Shown here: positions 50,767 to 58,162 of the stretch, one piece after another | Position numbering within the stretch: position 1 is the stretch's first letter | How the letters are laid out: each line of letters starts with the position of its first letter | Origin: a virus | DNA: 64,000 bases | Virus record (IMG/VR): IMGVR_UViG_3300022927_000011 | Coordinates: 1 to 64,000 of that record | Strand: one strand, 5' to 3' | Position numbers and translations under genes: made by a program | Notes under the pieces: model-generated | Databases searched by the model: none | Told to the model about the DNA's origin: nothing | The model's input: only the letters and a program-made list of their open reading frames with translations

Positions 50767-52113
50767 TTACTGAGGGCCTGGCACTGCATCTGGATTCGTA
50801 GGCATACCTGGTTCGCTAGTTTGTGCAGTAGGTTCAGCAGGATTCTCAGATGCATCTATAGGATTGAGACCTAACGTACCTGTTAGCAGTGTTTCTCGTC
50901 TACCCTCAGGTATGTAAGGAACCAATCTACTTTTTTGACTTGGCGGAAACAATAATGTTCCAAACACTAACTTGGCCCATTCACTTTCGCCGTAGTACTC
51001 TCCTGTAACACCTTCGGTTTCTTTTGGATCAAACCCTGATATTGCTTTAGCTAGAGCGCCAGTGCCAAACTTTCCATCAAGAGCAATAGCAGCTTGATTG
51101 GTAATATTTTCTAGACTTCTTCCTGTATTAACAAAAATATCTTTGAATGTGCTATCAACAATAATTTCTGCCAACCAGCGTTGTATACTTGATGTACTTA
51201 AAATTAGTGGTATTACTATCCACAATGCTTCAGTGACAATCATACTTAAAAATGCAGCTGGAGCACCTGCACCTGTGAGTGCAACAGACAGTTGTCCGGC
51301 TCTAACTACTGATCTTATTGGTGCCATGAGTGCTCTTACAAATCGAATTTTTGTAAGTAATCTTGCACATTGAGCTGCATAATAGGCTACTAGTTGTCCT
51401 TGGAGTATGTTTCTAATATCTTGTAATCTTTGAACGTCTCCACCAGATTGTTCAGCTTGTTCAATTTCTAGATTTATATTTTCAATTTCTACCATCATTC
51501 CCCAGAAGGGACCTACAATAGATGCTGTTGTTCCAAGTAATCCTATTACAACTTTAAACATTCGATTTTGTAGGAGGCGGCCGAGTCTACTACTACGAGC
51601 TTTTTGTACATTTGCGTAATCTTCTGCTGTTGCATTTCTAATAGCTCTACCAAGAGAAAACGATCTTTTAAAATCGCCTTTGAGTTTGCCATCTTTGATT
51701 TCTGTATCGATTGTGTTTGAAATTTGTGCAGGAGTTCTACTGCTTAAATCGTCAACTCTTGCTTGTATTTTTTCTGCATCTGCTCGAGTTGTAGTATTAA
51801 CTACAGTTGTTGTATCAGGTAGAGTTACCATAAATCTATCGTCAGCAAGTCGTTGTACACCAGGTGTTAGTTTAAATACACCTCGACCAACTGGGTTACT
51901 TGTTCTCCACTGAGATGTTAGTTGTCTGCCAACACCAGTTGGTGCAGGTCTTCCATTACTGCCGTCAGGTTTGACCTCAGTCCACATTTGTCCGCGCCAC
52001 TTGTACGTTTTACCATCGAGATCGGTAGTAGTACCAACTTCAGGAACTCGTGTATCAGTTTCATCTTCGAATATCAAATGTGTTTTTTTTAATGTTACTT
52101 CGCTCAGTTTCAT
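50767..52113 (-). CDS. Unknown protein with two hydrophobic segments
   Basis: A 448-residue protein starting MKLSEVTLKKTHLIFED. The first 60 residues form a small globular start with TYKWRGQMW, a short W-motif also seen in other structural proteins here. A long charged region is followed by two hydrophobic, probably membrane-inserting stretches: VVIGLLGTTASIVGPFW near residue 190 and IVTEALWIVIPLILST near residue 288. The C-terminus is Pro/Thr-rich. Its own TATAAATA late promoter makes it a late gene. A virion protein that is injected or acts at the membrane is possible but unproven. Its stop abuts that of the gp26 fusion frame. Confidence 0.6.
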   Translation of the reverse strand: MKLSEVTLKKTHLIFEDETDTRVPEVGTTTDLDGKTYKWRGQMWTEVKPDGSNGRPAPTGVGRQLTSQWRTSNPVGRGVFKLTPGVQRLADDRFMVTLPDTTTVVNTTTRADAEKIQARVDDLSSRTPAQISNTIDTEIKDGKLKGDFKRSFSLGRAIRNATAEDYANVQKARSSRLGRLLQNRMFKVVIGLLGTTASIVGPFWGMMVEIENINLEIEQAEQSGGDVQRLQDIRNILQGQLVAYYAAQCARLLTKIRFVRALMAPIRSVVRAGQLSVALTGAGAPAAFLSMIVTEALWIVIPLILSTSSIQRWLAEIIVDSTFKDIFVNTGRSLENITNQAAIALDGKFGTGALAKAISGFDPKETEGVTGEYYGESEWAKLVFGTLLFPPSQKSRLVPYIPEGRRETLLTGTLGLNPIDASENPAEPTAQTSEPGMPTNPDAVPGPQ

Positions 52114-52137
52114 AGATATATTCCAACTATCATAATG

Positions 52138-52145
52138 TATTTATA
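52138..52145 (-). promoter_or_regulatory. Late promoter TATAAATA
   Basis: A perfect T4 late core on the minus strand, 24 bases before ATG 52113. The surrounding ATATAAATACATTATG is identical to the one after the portal gene. Confidence 0.65.
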
Positions 52146-52152
52146 TATTATA

Positions 52153-52171
52153 AGTTGAACTACGTTCAACT
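52153..52171. repeat. Inverted repeat AGTTGAAC-TAC-GTTCAACT
   Basis: A perfect 8-bp stem with a three-base loop just upstream of the late promoter at 52138. It could be a terminator for plus-strand transcription (TGTTTT follows) or a protein-binding site; neither is shown. Confidence 0.6.
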
Positions 52172-52179
52172 GTGTTTTC

Positions 52180-52614
52180 GTTTGCACTCAACACATTTAT
52201 ATTTTTTTAGTAATATTTAAATAAGGCATATGCTTTGCATATGCATTTAATATTATGTAGATTGATCTGGTCAGACGGAACCTGTTTAAGGGTTCCATCT
52301 TCTCAAACATTATGTGAGTATCACTAGCCGAGACATTGGAAGTAGGTGTTTGTTATACTGCTACACAATGGGCTCTGACCTTTCCCAACCTACGTCGACA
52401 TCGTTGTTTCCAACTACCTCTCGCTTCGTTCCTATTGCTAAAGAGTTTTTATGTGTAATGTGCAGTTTTTCGACAGCCAACAATCTATCTATACCAACCT
52501 GTGAGCCCAATTTGTTTGATGGCTTCCTACCTCTGGGTAGTCGATCAGTATGTTACGTGTGCTCCTATACGGTAGCTTTTTCCACAGCGGTGTGTATGAA
52601 CTGGCCCGCCAACC
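52180..52614 (-). ncRNA. Structured non-coding region, probably a minus-strand RNA
   Basis: About 435 bases without a credible gene, visibly richer in G+C than its surroundings. Helices read on the minus strand: a 10-bp stem AGATGGAACC/GGTTCCGTCT (52273-52300) that needs one G-U pair on the minus strand but a C-A mismatch on the plus strand; a GTTG-GAAA-CAAC hairpin with a GNRA loop (52403-52414); CTACC/GGTAG (52527-52540); a 7-bp long-range helix (52369-52375 with 52503-52509); and the palindromic GCATATGC pair (52226-52244). AGGTTGG occurs three times. Promoter and ends are not evident, so it may be processed from the gp55-gp46-nuclease message. I recognise no RNA family. Confidence 0.5.
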
Positions 52615-53064
52615 TTATGTGTTGGATTGTTTTGCCTTGATGGAATGTTCTAGCAATGCCTGTTTGAGTTTGTCTGATCCGCCGACTCTAACATTAATAA
52701 TACCATTATAGTATTCATCTGTTTCAAGTACTCTGCGATCAAACTGTTCTCGTGCCTCTATGTAGGACATTTCGCCTCTACCTTTACATAGGTATAATAT
52801 TTCTCTTGTAAACTTATCTTTGCCTAGTGCTGCTACGTCTGCGTTTAGTCTGTCTGAACTACCGTAGTATGTTCTCCAGTCGCTTTCTTTGTAGCCGCGT
52901 CTTTTATTTTTCTTGCCTTTTAAAGGTGGCTTAGTAGTTTTGAACTTTGCTAGTTTTTTGCCTATGTATTTTTGATTGTTAGTAAGGTTGGTGATAAGAT
53001 AAACAAATCCTTCATACTCATCTGGTATTTCAGTTATTTCTTTACCTCGATATGTCCAACTCAT
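52615..53064 (-). CDS. GIY-YIG nuclease
   Basis: A 149-residue protein with the GIY-YIG signature in the form FVYLITN followed by KYIGKK (about residues 20-38), then SDWRTYYGSSDRLNADV with a conserved Tyr, KFTREILYLC and EAREQFDRRVL carrying the expected late Glu. Such domains cut DNA with one metal ion. Similar short proteins are widespread in T4-like phages, where they are usually called Seg-like or putative endonucleases. No DNA-binding domain follows, so it may be a free nuclease and not a true homing enzyme. It lies downstream of gp46/gp47 in the early unit and directly upstream of the structured non-coding region. Confidence 0.8.
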   Translation of the reverse strand: MSWTYRGKEITEIPDEYEGFVYLITNLTNNQKYIGKKLAKFKTTKPPLKGKKNKRRGYKESDWRTYYGSSDRLNADVAALGKDKFTREILYLCKGRGEMSYIEAREQFDRRVLETDEYYNGIINVRVGGSDKLKQALLEHSIKAKQSNT

Positions 53065-53115
53065 ACAGTAGTTACTTGTTTGCCTTTACCTCACGTGCCT
53101 TTTTTGAATAAATGC

Positions 53116-53325
53116 CTATGTGTCTCTATTATTACGTAGTTCGGTTATGTGTTTTTCATATTTGTCTATTATTTCGTCTTGCCTTTGTTTTGCTAATCCC
53201 ATTAGCAGCCTTAATTCTCTCCGAGCAGTACGTTTTGTACTTTCACTCGGTCTTCTTTCAAAAGTTTCGCTGGCTTTCAAGTAACTTAACACAGCTTGCA
53301 TTATTTGATCGTGAGTATCGTTCAT
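53116..53325 (-). CDS. Small basic helical protein
   Basis: A 69-residue protein, MNDTHDQIMQAVLSYLKA at the start, then a basic stretch ERRPSESTKRTARRELRLL and a charged helix AKQRQDEIIDKYEKHITEL. It looks like a small helical nucleic-acid- or protein-binding factor. The start lies one base over the gp46 stop region, so translation is coupled with gp46. A role with the gp46/gp47 complex is suggested only by position. Confidence 0.6.
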   Translation of the reverse strand: MNDTHDQIMQAVLSYLKASETFERRPSESTKRTARRELRLLMGLAKQRQDEIIDKYEKHITELRNNRDT

Positions 53326-55103
53326 TATTCTACAATATCAATATCATTCTCGTAACTAGTAAATCCGTTTTCCTTAATCACTTTCATGACATGATTCACT
53401 CTGCCTATTAGTTCGTCTTTGTGTGAGATTAAGAAAACATTTTTACTACGTTCTCTACCCATTTTCTTTAGTACAGCAAGTGCTGACTCAACGCCAGCAG
53501 TGTCCATGCCACTGTCAATAAGTTCGTCAATAAACAACAAGTTAATACCTTGATACAATGACTCCCAAACATCTCTAAATGCCCAACTCATGCCTAGTAT
53601 CAGCCTGTTGCGCTCGCCTCGACTCAAGTTATCAAAGTCCAAGTCTTGTCCTAGCTGAGTAATCTCAGTTGACAAATCGTTTTGGAACTGAACTTGATGC
53701 GGCAAGCCTAGTTTATCAAGATAGTATGTGAGCCTATTGTTCAAGTACGCTAAGTTTTGATCTATAATCTTTTTACGAATGAACGAATCTTTGTTTGTCA
53801 ACAGTTTAAGCAAAAACTCTTGGTGTTCTTTGAGTAACGTAAGCTGATTAACTGGTTCCCAATCGATATTTTGTAGTGCTGTCTCTGTTAAATCGTCAAT
53901 CTGTGTTTGATATGGATCTTCTTCTTGCTGTTTACTTATTAATGTACTGCGCAAGTTATCTACGTTGTTTCTATGTTCGTATGCTTCTTTAGCACTTTCG
54001 TAAAACGTAGTAGGCTTGCCGTTGATATCGCCAATCTCTTCTAATAGCTGCATAGTTGTGTTTAGTTTACTTGAAACTTCGCTTTGATATGCAACTGCAT
54101 CATCTAGTTCTTGTACTTTTAGCGATTCAATCTCAGCTTTTTTGTCTGCATGTAGCTCTTGACCGCAAGTATAACATGTTGCATCCTTTAATTCTAAGAT
54201 GTCTTTATTAACCTTTTCAACACTAGTAGTAGCACGCCGTAGTGCAGGCTCGAGTGTGCTTAACTCTTTCCTTAAAGAGGTTAGTTTGTTGTTGTGTTCA
54301 GTCCAGCTAGCCAGTTTTTCATGTGCATCAAGCTCATATTCAATGTCCAACTTCTCTAATTCTTCAATCCCTGCTGCTAATCTATCTTGATCTTGTCTAC
54401 TTTTGCTTTGCCAAGCACGTTGTCTACCTGCAAGTGTTTCAATACTCTGCTCAATCTTTTTATTTGCAGCTTCGATGGCATTGATCTTTAATGTTTCTTC
54501 TGTGATAGCATCTTTTGTCTGTTTTACTTTTTCTTTTAAGCTATCTGCTTTTTCGGTAAGAATAGTAATGCCCAATAACTGCTCAATAATAGCACGTTGA
54601 TCGTTTGCTCGCATACTTAGGAAAGGTTCTGTGTAAGTATTGAGTGCAACTACGTGTTTAAACATATCATGGCTCATGTCAAGCAAACTATTGATATCTT
54701 CTTGTGTTTTTCTACTATCGCCTTGCGATTCGTCGTGTAAATCATCCTTTTGTTCGTGATTGTTCACGTAAAACTTGAGAACATTTGGAGATCTACCACG
54801 CTCGATGCGGTATTGGTTAGTACCTATACCGAAGTTAAGAGTAACTAACATGCCTTTGCTGTTGGTTTTGTTGATCAAGTTGTTGCGTTTGATGTTTGTA
54901 AGAGCTGTACCATACAATGCATAGCTTAATGCGTTGATGATAGTAGTCTTACCTGTACCATTACGTGATCCAGTGTCGTCTCCGCCTTGATCTAAGTTCT
55001 CTCCTAGTACAAGTGTTAGTTGTTCTTTGTTGAAGTCTACAGCCTGAGTAACATTACCCACACTCATGAAGTTCTTTACGGTTAAGTCTTGTATTTTAAT
55101 CAT
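53325..55103 (-). CDS. 46: Recombination exonuclease subunit gp46 (Rad50-like)
   Basis: A 592-residue SMC/Rad50-type ATPase; T4 gp46 has 560. Walker A at about residue 46 (GSRNGTGKTT), long coiled-coil arms, a zinc hook CYTCGQ near residue 310, the ABC signature LSRGERNRL near residue 490, Walker B LLFIDELIDSG near residue 520 and the H-loop LISHKDE. With gp47 it resects DNA ends for recombination-dependent replication and host DNA breakdown. The start overlaps the gp47 stop by four bases (ATGA). It belongs to the sigma-70-driven gp55-gp47-gp46 unit. Confidence 0.95.
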   Translation of the reverse strand: MIKIQDLTVKNFMSVGNVTQAVDFNKEQLTLVLGENLDQGGDDTGSRNGTGKTTIINALSYALYGTALTNIKRNNLINKTNSKGMLVTLNFGIGTNQYRIERGRSPNVLKFYVNNHEQKDDLHDESQGDSRKTQEDINSLLDMSHDMFKHVVALNTYTEPFLSMRANDQRAIIEQLLGITILTEKADSLKEKVKQTKDAITEETLKINAIEAANKKIEQSIETLAGRQRAWQSKSRQDQDRLAAGIEELEKLDIEYELDAHEKLASWTEHNNKLTSLRKELSTLEPALRRATTSVEKVNKDILELKDATCYTCGQELHADKKAEIESLKVQELDDAVAYQSEVSSKLNTTMQLLEEIGDINGKPTTFYESAKEAYEHRNNVDNLRSTLISKQQEEDPYQTQIDDLTETALQNIDWEPVNQLTLLKEHQEFLLKLLTNKDSFIRKKIIDQNLAYLNNRLTYYLDKLGLPHQVQFQNDLSTEITQLGQDLDFDNLSRGERNRLILGMSWAFRDVWESLYQGINLLFIDELIDSGMDTAGVESALAVLKKMGRERSKNVFLISHKDELIGRVNHVMKVIKENGFTSYENDIDIVE

Positions 55104-56113
55104 GTTAGCTCGTTATATATGTCTAATAATAGTTTTTTGTTGAACTGTTCGCTGTCGATTGCTTGTATCTCATTGCTTACGATCTGATCTACGCTCTCAA
55201 ACTGTTCGATATCAAGATCAGTGGTAATATCTTCTATATTCTTGTTTGGAATAAGTGTTATTTCTCTGCAACTATATGCTTCCATAAAGGTTTCTTTGAT
55301 AAAGGTTGCCTCTTCGTAGCTAATATCAATGTCTAGTGTAACTCTAAGGTACATGTTTGGCTTGATAAGTGTATCCTTCTCGTCAATCAACTTGGATAGC
55401 CTGACTGTACGATACTTAGGACACTCTTCCCAATCGATGTACAGTGGTTCTGCATCATTCTCTTTGTCCAGTATCATCATACCACGTGCATCGTCCCACG
55501 CATCAGCGTAGTTATGCGGAAAAGCATTACCAATGTAATGTACTTTGCCTTGCTTCTGACGTTTGTGGAAGTGACCACTGAACACATACTCTTGGTTCTT
55601 AAAGTGTTCAGCTTTAAGTTCTCCGTGGTCCGGCATTTGTACCATAGCGTTCATGTAGAACGATGGGAGTTCGAAGTGACCAAACAAGTATTTTGCTTTT
55701 AACTTTTCAATCTTCTTCCATTCATCGCCAACCAACCAAGGCACCAGTGCAACATCGTCTTTGACCATCATTTGATCTATTACGGTAATGCCTGGTATGT
55801 GTCTTGCAAACTCAGTCGAACTAATATCACGTTTGTCTTTGTAGTACAAGTCGTGATTACCAGCAAACATATAGAAGTTTTCAAAGGCTTCACCTAGTTT
55901 TTCTAGTAGCCTAATAGTCGTATCCATAGTTGTAAGGTTAAGACTGTTGCGATTATGATGCCAGTCACCACAAAACAATCCAGTTTCACATCCGTGAGCC
56001 TTGGCTTGTTCGATATACCAATCAATATAGTCCTCGCAGTCCTGATTATGGACTCGACTGTTGCCTTTCATACCTAAATGTATGTCAGTAAACACCGCTG
56101 CTTTGTTAAACAA
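55100..56113 (-). CDS. 47: Recombination nuclease subunit gp47 (Mre11-like)
   Basis: A 337-residue calcineurin-type phosphoesterase; T4 gp47 has 339. All metal motifs are visible: DIHLG (residue 10), GDWHHNRN (about 49), GNHDLYY (about 84), FGHFE (about 145) and SGHFHKRQ (about 178). It forms the nuclease partner of gp46. The start is a TTG at 56113 with GGAG seven bases upstream; the ATG nearby is in another frame and reaches a stop after six codons. The C-terminal third is acidic and helical and probably contacts gp46. Confidence 0.94.
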   Translation of the reverse strand: MFNKAAVFTDIHLGMKGNSRVHNQDCEDYIDWYIEQAKAHGCETGLFCGDWHHNRNSLNLTTMDTTIRLLEKLGEAFENFYMFAGNHDLYYKDKRDISSTEFARHIPGITVIDQMMVKDDVALVPWLVGDEWKKIEKLKAKYLFGHFELPSFYMNAMVQMPDHGELKAEHFKNQEYVFSGHFHKRQKQGKVHYIGNAFPHNYADAWDDARGMMILDKENDAEPLYIDWEECPKYRTVRLSKLIDEKDTLIKPNMYLRVTLDIDISYEEATFIKETFMEAYSCREITLIPNKNIEDITTDLDIEQFESVDQIVSNEIQAIDSEQFNKKLLLDIYNELT

Positions 56114-56167
56114 GAATATTCTCCATTTCCTGTATATTATAAACTAGATTTTTAGGAAGATCAACCT

Positions 56168-56998
56168 TTATTTTTTAGTTGCACTCTCTTCGCGCTTTAC
56201 AGCAGCTTCCCATTCGCCTGCATGTAGTCTAGTATGACTAGGATTCATGTCATTCATCTCTAAAATGTCATCTCTTATGTTCTGCGCACGTTTTTCAATG
56301 TTAATCACACGCACAAACGAGTTAGTAACCACAGCAGTGTAGTATGCAAACGGATTGTTAGACTTTGCTTCGTCAAACTGTAGTCCAATCTGCGACAGTT
56401 GTAGTATTGCCTGGCCTTTCATTTCGTCATTGTAAGTATATCCACGCACATTACCACGGGTAGCATAACGATCAACAAGTTTTAACCACATCATAGCAAG
56501 TTTATTGGTTGCCATGCCGTGTCCTTTGTTAAAATATCCGTTTTCCATGCCACCTTCCCAGTGACTTTTTCCTACACAAATAAGATTATCATCATCATCA
56601 AACTTATAGTGCTGAAATGGAGGAAAGTTTAGTTTAGTTTTATGATCGGCAACTGTTTTAGGATTTTTCTTTCTTCCGGGCTCTTCTGGAATATGATCAA
56701 ATGTCATAATACGAAAGATTAGTTCGTTTTTTTCAATCTTTCTATAATCTACTGAAAACTCTGCCATCTTTACCTTTTTGCCAGAAGCCTTTGCAGCTTC
56801 GTATGCACGAGATCCTTGCAGTTTTGCTTTGTTTCTCTTTGCTTCGGCAATAGTTCTTATGTTGATTTTATCTACACTGGGCAAAATAATATCATAATCA
56901 GCATGTTCTGGTGCAATGTAACTACAAAATGTAGCCTTACTTCGGTGTATCTCCAACAACATGTCTTTGTTATTGAGATAGTTTATTTTTCTAGCCAT
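56168..56998 (-). CDS. 55: Late-transcription sigma factor gp55
   Basis: A 276-residue protein; T4 gp55 has 185. The core block around residues 178-235, DRYATRGNVRGYTYNDEMKG, then QAILQLSQIGLQFDE and NNPFAYYTAVVTNSFVRVIN, matches the sigma region 2 of gp55. There is an extra N-terminal part with LNFPPFQHYKF. In T4 it directs host RNA polymerase to TATAAATA promoters together with gp33 and the gp45 clamp. The window has many such promoters, fitting this protein's role. It is the first gene of the unit gp55-gp47-gp46, with a TTGACA-17-TATAAT promoter and an AAGGAG ribosome site. Confidence 0.88.
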   Translation of the reverse strand: MARKINYLNNKDMLLEIHRSKATFCSYIAPEHADYDIILPSVDKINIRTIAEAKRNKAKLQGSRAYEAAKASGKKVKMAEFSVDYRKIEKNELIFRIMTFDHIPEEPGRKKNPKTVADHKTKLNFPPFQHYKFDDDDNLICVGKSHWEGGMENGYFNKGHGMATNKLAMMWLKLVDRYATRGNVRGYTYNDEMKGQAILQLSQIGLQFDEAKSNNPFAYYTAVVTNSFVRVINIEKRAQNIRDDILEMNDMNPSHTRLHAGEWEAAVKREESATKK

Positions 56999-57017
56999 TT
57001 ATCGACTCCTTTAATAC

Positions 57018-57046
57018 ATTATAATATACATAGTTTATTTTGTCAA
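57018..57046 (-). promoter_or_regulatory. Sigma-70 type promoter of gp55
   Basis: On the minus strand: TTGACA (57041-57046), a 17-base spacer and TATAAT (57018-57023), both perfect consensus. The gp55 ATG lies at 56998. The -35 touches the late promoter of the baseplate operon on the other strand. Confidence 0.85.
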
Positions 57047-57053
57047 CTAAATA
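57046..57053 (+). promoter_or_regulatory. Late promoter of the baseplate operon (ACTAAATA)
   Basis: ACTAAATAG on the plus strand, 18 bases before ATG 57072, with an AGGAG ribosome site between. It shares a base with the -35 of the gp55 promoter. Confidence 0.6.
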
Positions 57054-57071
57054 GTAGTGTAGGAGTTTACA

Positions 57072-57860
57072 ATGACAAACAATCCAAATCAATCAGTACC
57101 AAACACAGTTGGTACTAGAAATCTTAATAACACGTTCTTTGCAAATCGATCAAATGTTGGCAAATCAATACGTTCAAGAAGTTTACCTCCAGGCGCAGAA
57201 CCTGATAGAGGCTCTGCAACAACTGCACGGTTTGCTCCAACAAACGATTCAGTTCCAGATTGGCGAGTCAAGATAAAAGTTCCTACAATATCATCTTATA
57301 GATATAGTCCTATATTAGCTCCTTTAGCACAAACAGATTGGTATGCCGTTTTTCCTGTTACTCCAACAATAAACCTTGTATCATCGGCAGCATATGAGGA
57401 AATGGCTCCTACACATAGTAATTATCCTTTTCCGCAATATGTTAACAGTAGACATGACGATATAACTGTCACTGGAAGATTTCCAGTACAGTCTGAAGAA
57501 GATGGAATGTATTGGGTTGCTTGTGTTCACTTGTTTAGAAGTCTTACTAAGATGTTTTATGGTGAAAGTAGTGAAAAAGGTTCACCACCACCTGTTGTAA
57601 AACTAAGTGGATATGGAGATTATGTTTTAAACAATGTACCGGTTGTAGTCACACAGTTTAGTTTTGATTTAGCTGATGAAATTGATTATATCAAAGTAAA
57701 TACGGGCGCATTTGGAGAATATTCTTCAACTTATCAAATGGTTCCAACAAATAGTATGCTTTCAATAGGTTTAAAACCAACATACAGCCGAAGCAAAGTA
57801 TCAAGCTTCAATATGGATCAGTTTATCACTGGTAATATAGCAAATAAAGGATTTATCTAA
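57072..57860 (+). CDS. 48: Baseplate tail-tube cap gp48 (tube-fold)
   Basis: A 262-residue protein; T4 gp48 has 364. A low-complexity N-terminus is followed from about residue 60 by the tube-like domain: WRVKIKVPTISSYRYSPIL, THSNYPFPQYVNSRHDDITV, EDGMYWVACVHLFRSLTKMF and PPVVKLSGYGDYVLNNVPVV. These blocks fit the gp48/gp54 family at the tube-baseplate interface, and the order before gp53 is as in marine T4-like phages. I favour gp48; gp54 cannot be excluded. It is the first gene of the plus-strand baseplate operon and its stop overlaps the gp53 start (TAATG). Confidence 0.72.
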   Translation: MTNNPNQSVPNTVGTRNLNNTFFANRSNVGKSIRSRSLPPGAEPDRGSATTARFAPTNDSVPDWRVKIKVPTISSYRYSPILAPLAQTDWYAVFPVTPTINLVSSAAYEEMAPTHSNYPFPQYVNSRHDDITVTGRFPVQSEEDGMYWVACVHLFRSLTKMFYGESSEKGSPPPVVKLSGYGDYVLNNVPVVVTQFSFDLADEIDYIKVNTGAFGEYSSTYQMVPTNSMLSIGLKPTYSRSKVSSFNMDQFITGNIANKGFI

Positions 57861-58162
57861 TGGCAAACTATGGAAAAACTAGTCCTTACGGAAATACAAA
57901 ACTTACAACCAGCGGCGAGTTAGGTTTCTTCTCTATTAGACCAGTTCCAGCAGAAGATGACGATATTCTTTACACTATTGAGCCTCAATATTCACACCGT
58001 CCTGACTTGTTAGCATATGATTTGTATAATACATCAAAGTTATGGTGGGTTTTTGCTCAAAGAAATATGGATACAATAAAGGATCCTGTATTTGATTTTG
58101 AAGCTGGCACTAAAATATTTTTACCTAAGAAATCAAAATTGAAAACAGAGTTAGGAATCTAA
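57860..58162 (+). CDS. 53: Baseplate wedge gp53
   Basis: A 100-residue protein; T4 gp53 has 196. The family hallmark is a C-terminal LysM-like block: HRPDLLAYDLYNTSKLWWVF, then AQRNMDTIKDPVFDFEAGT and KIFLPKKS. In T4 gp53 clamps neighbouring wedges together around the hub. This form is short and consists almost only of that core. Start and stop overlap the neighbours by one base each (TAATG), showing tight translational coupling. Confidence 0.88.
   Translation: MANYGKTSPYGNTKLTTSGELGFFSIRPVPAEDDDILYTIEPQYSHRPDLLAYDLYNTSKLWWVFAQRNMDTIKDPVFDFEAGTKIFLPKKSKLKTELGI

Noticed and set aside
52197-52310. 37-residue minus-strand reading frame
   Set aside because: No ribosome site and it contains the arms of both the 10-bp hairpin and the GCATATGC palindrome; probably chance.
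52480-52510. tRNA-like segment (AGGTTGGTA resembles a D-loop)
   Set aside because: No acceptor stem, anticodon arm or T-loop in register on either strand.
52120-52614. Group I intron or tmRNA/RNase P RNA
   Set aside because: I looked for the conserved core segments of these families on both strands and found none; flanking genes are not split exons.
52314-52640. 108-residue plus-strand reading frame in the non-coding region
   Set aside because: GTG start without ribosome site, Cys/Ser/Thr-rich composition unlike other proteins here, runs into the end of the nuclease gene on the other strand. The region is better explained as structured RNA.
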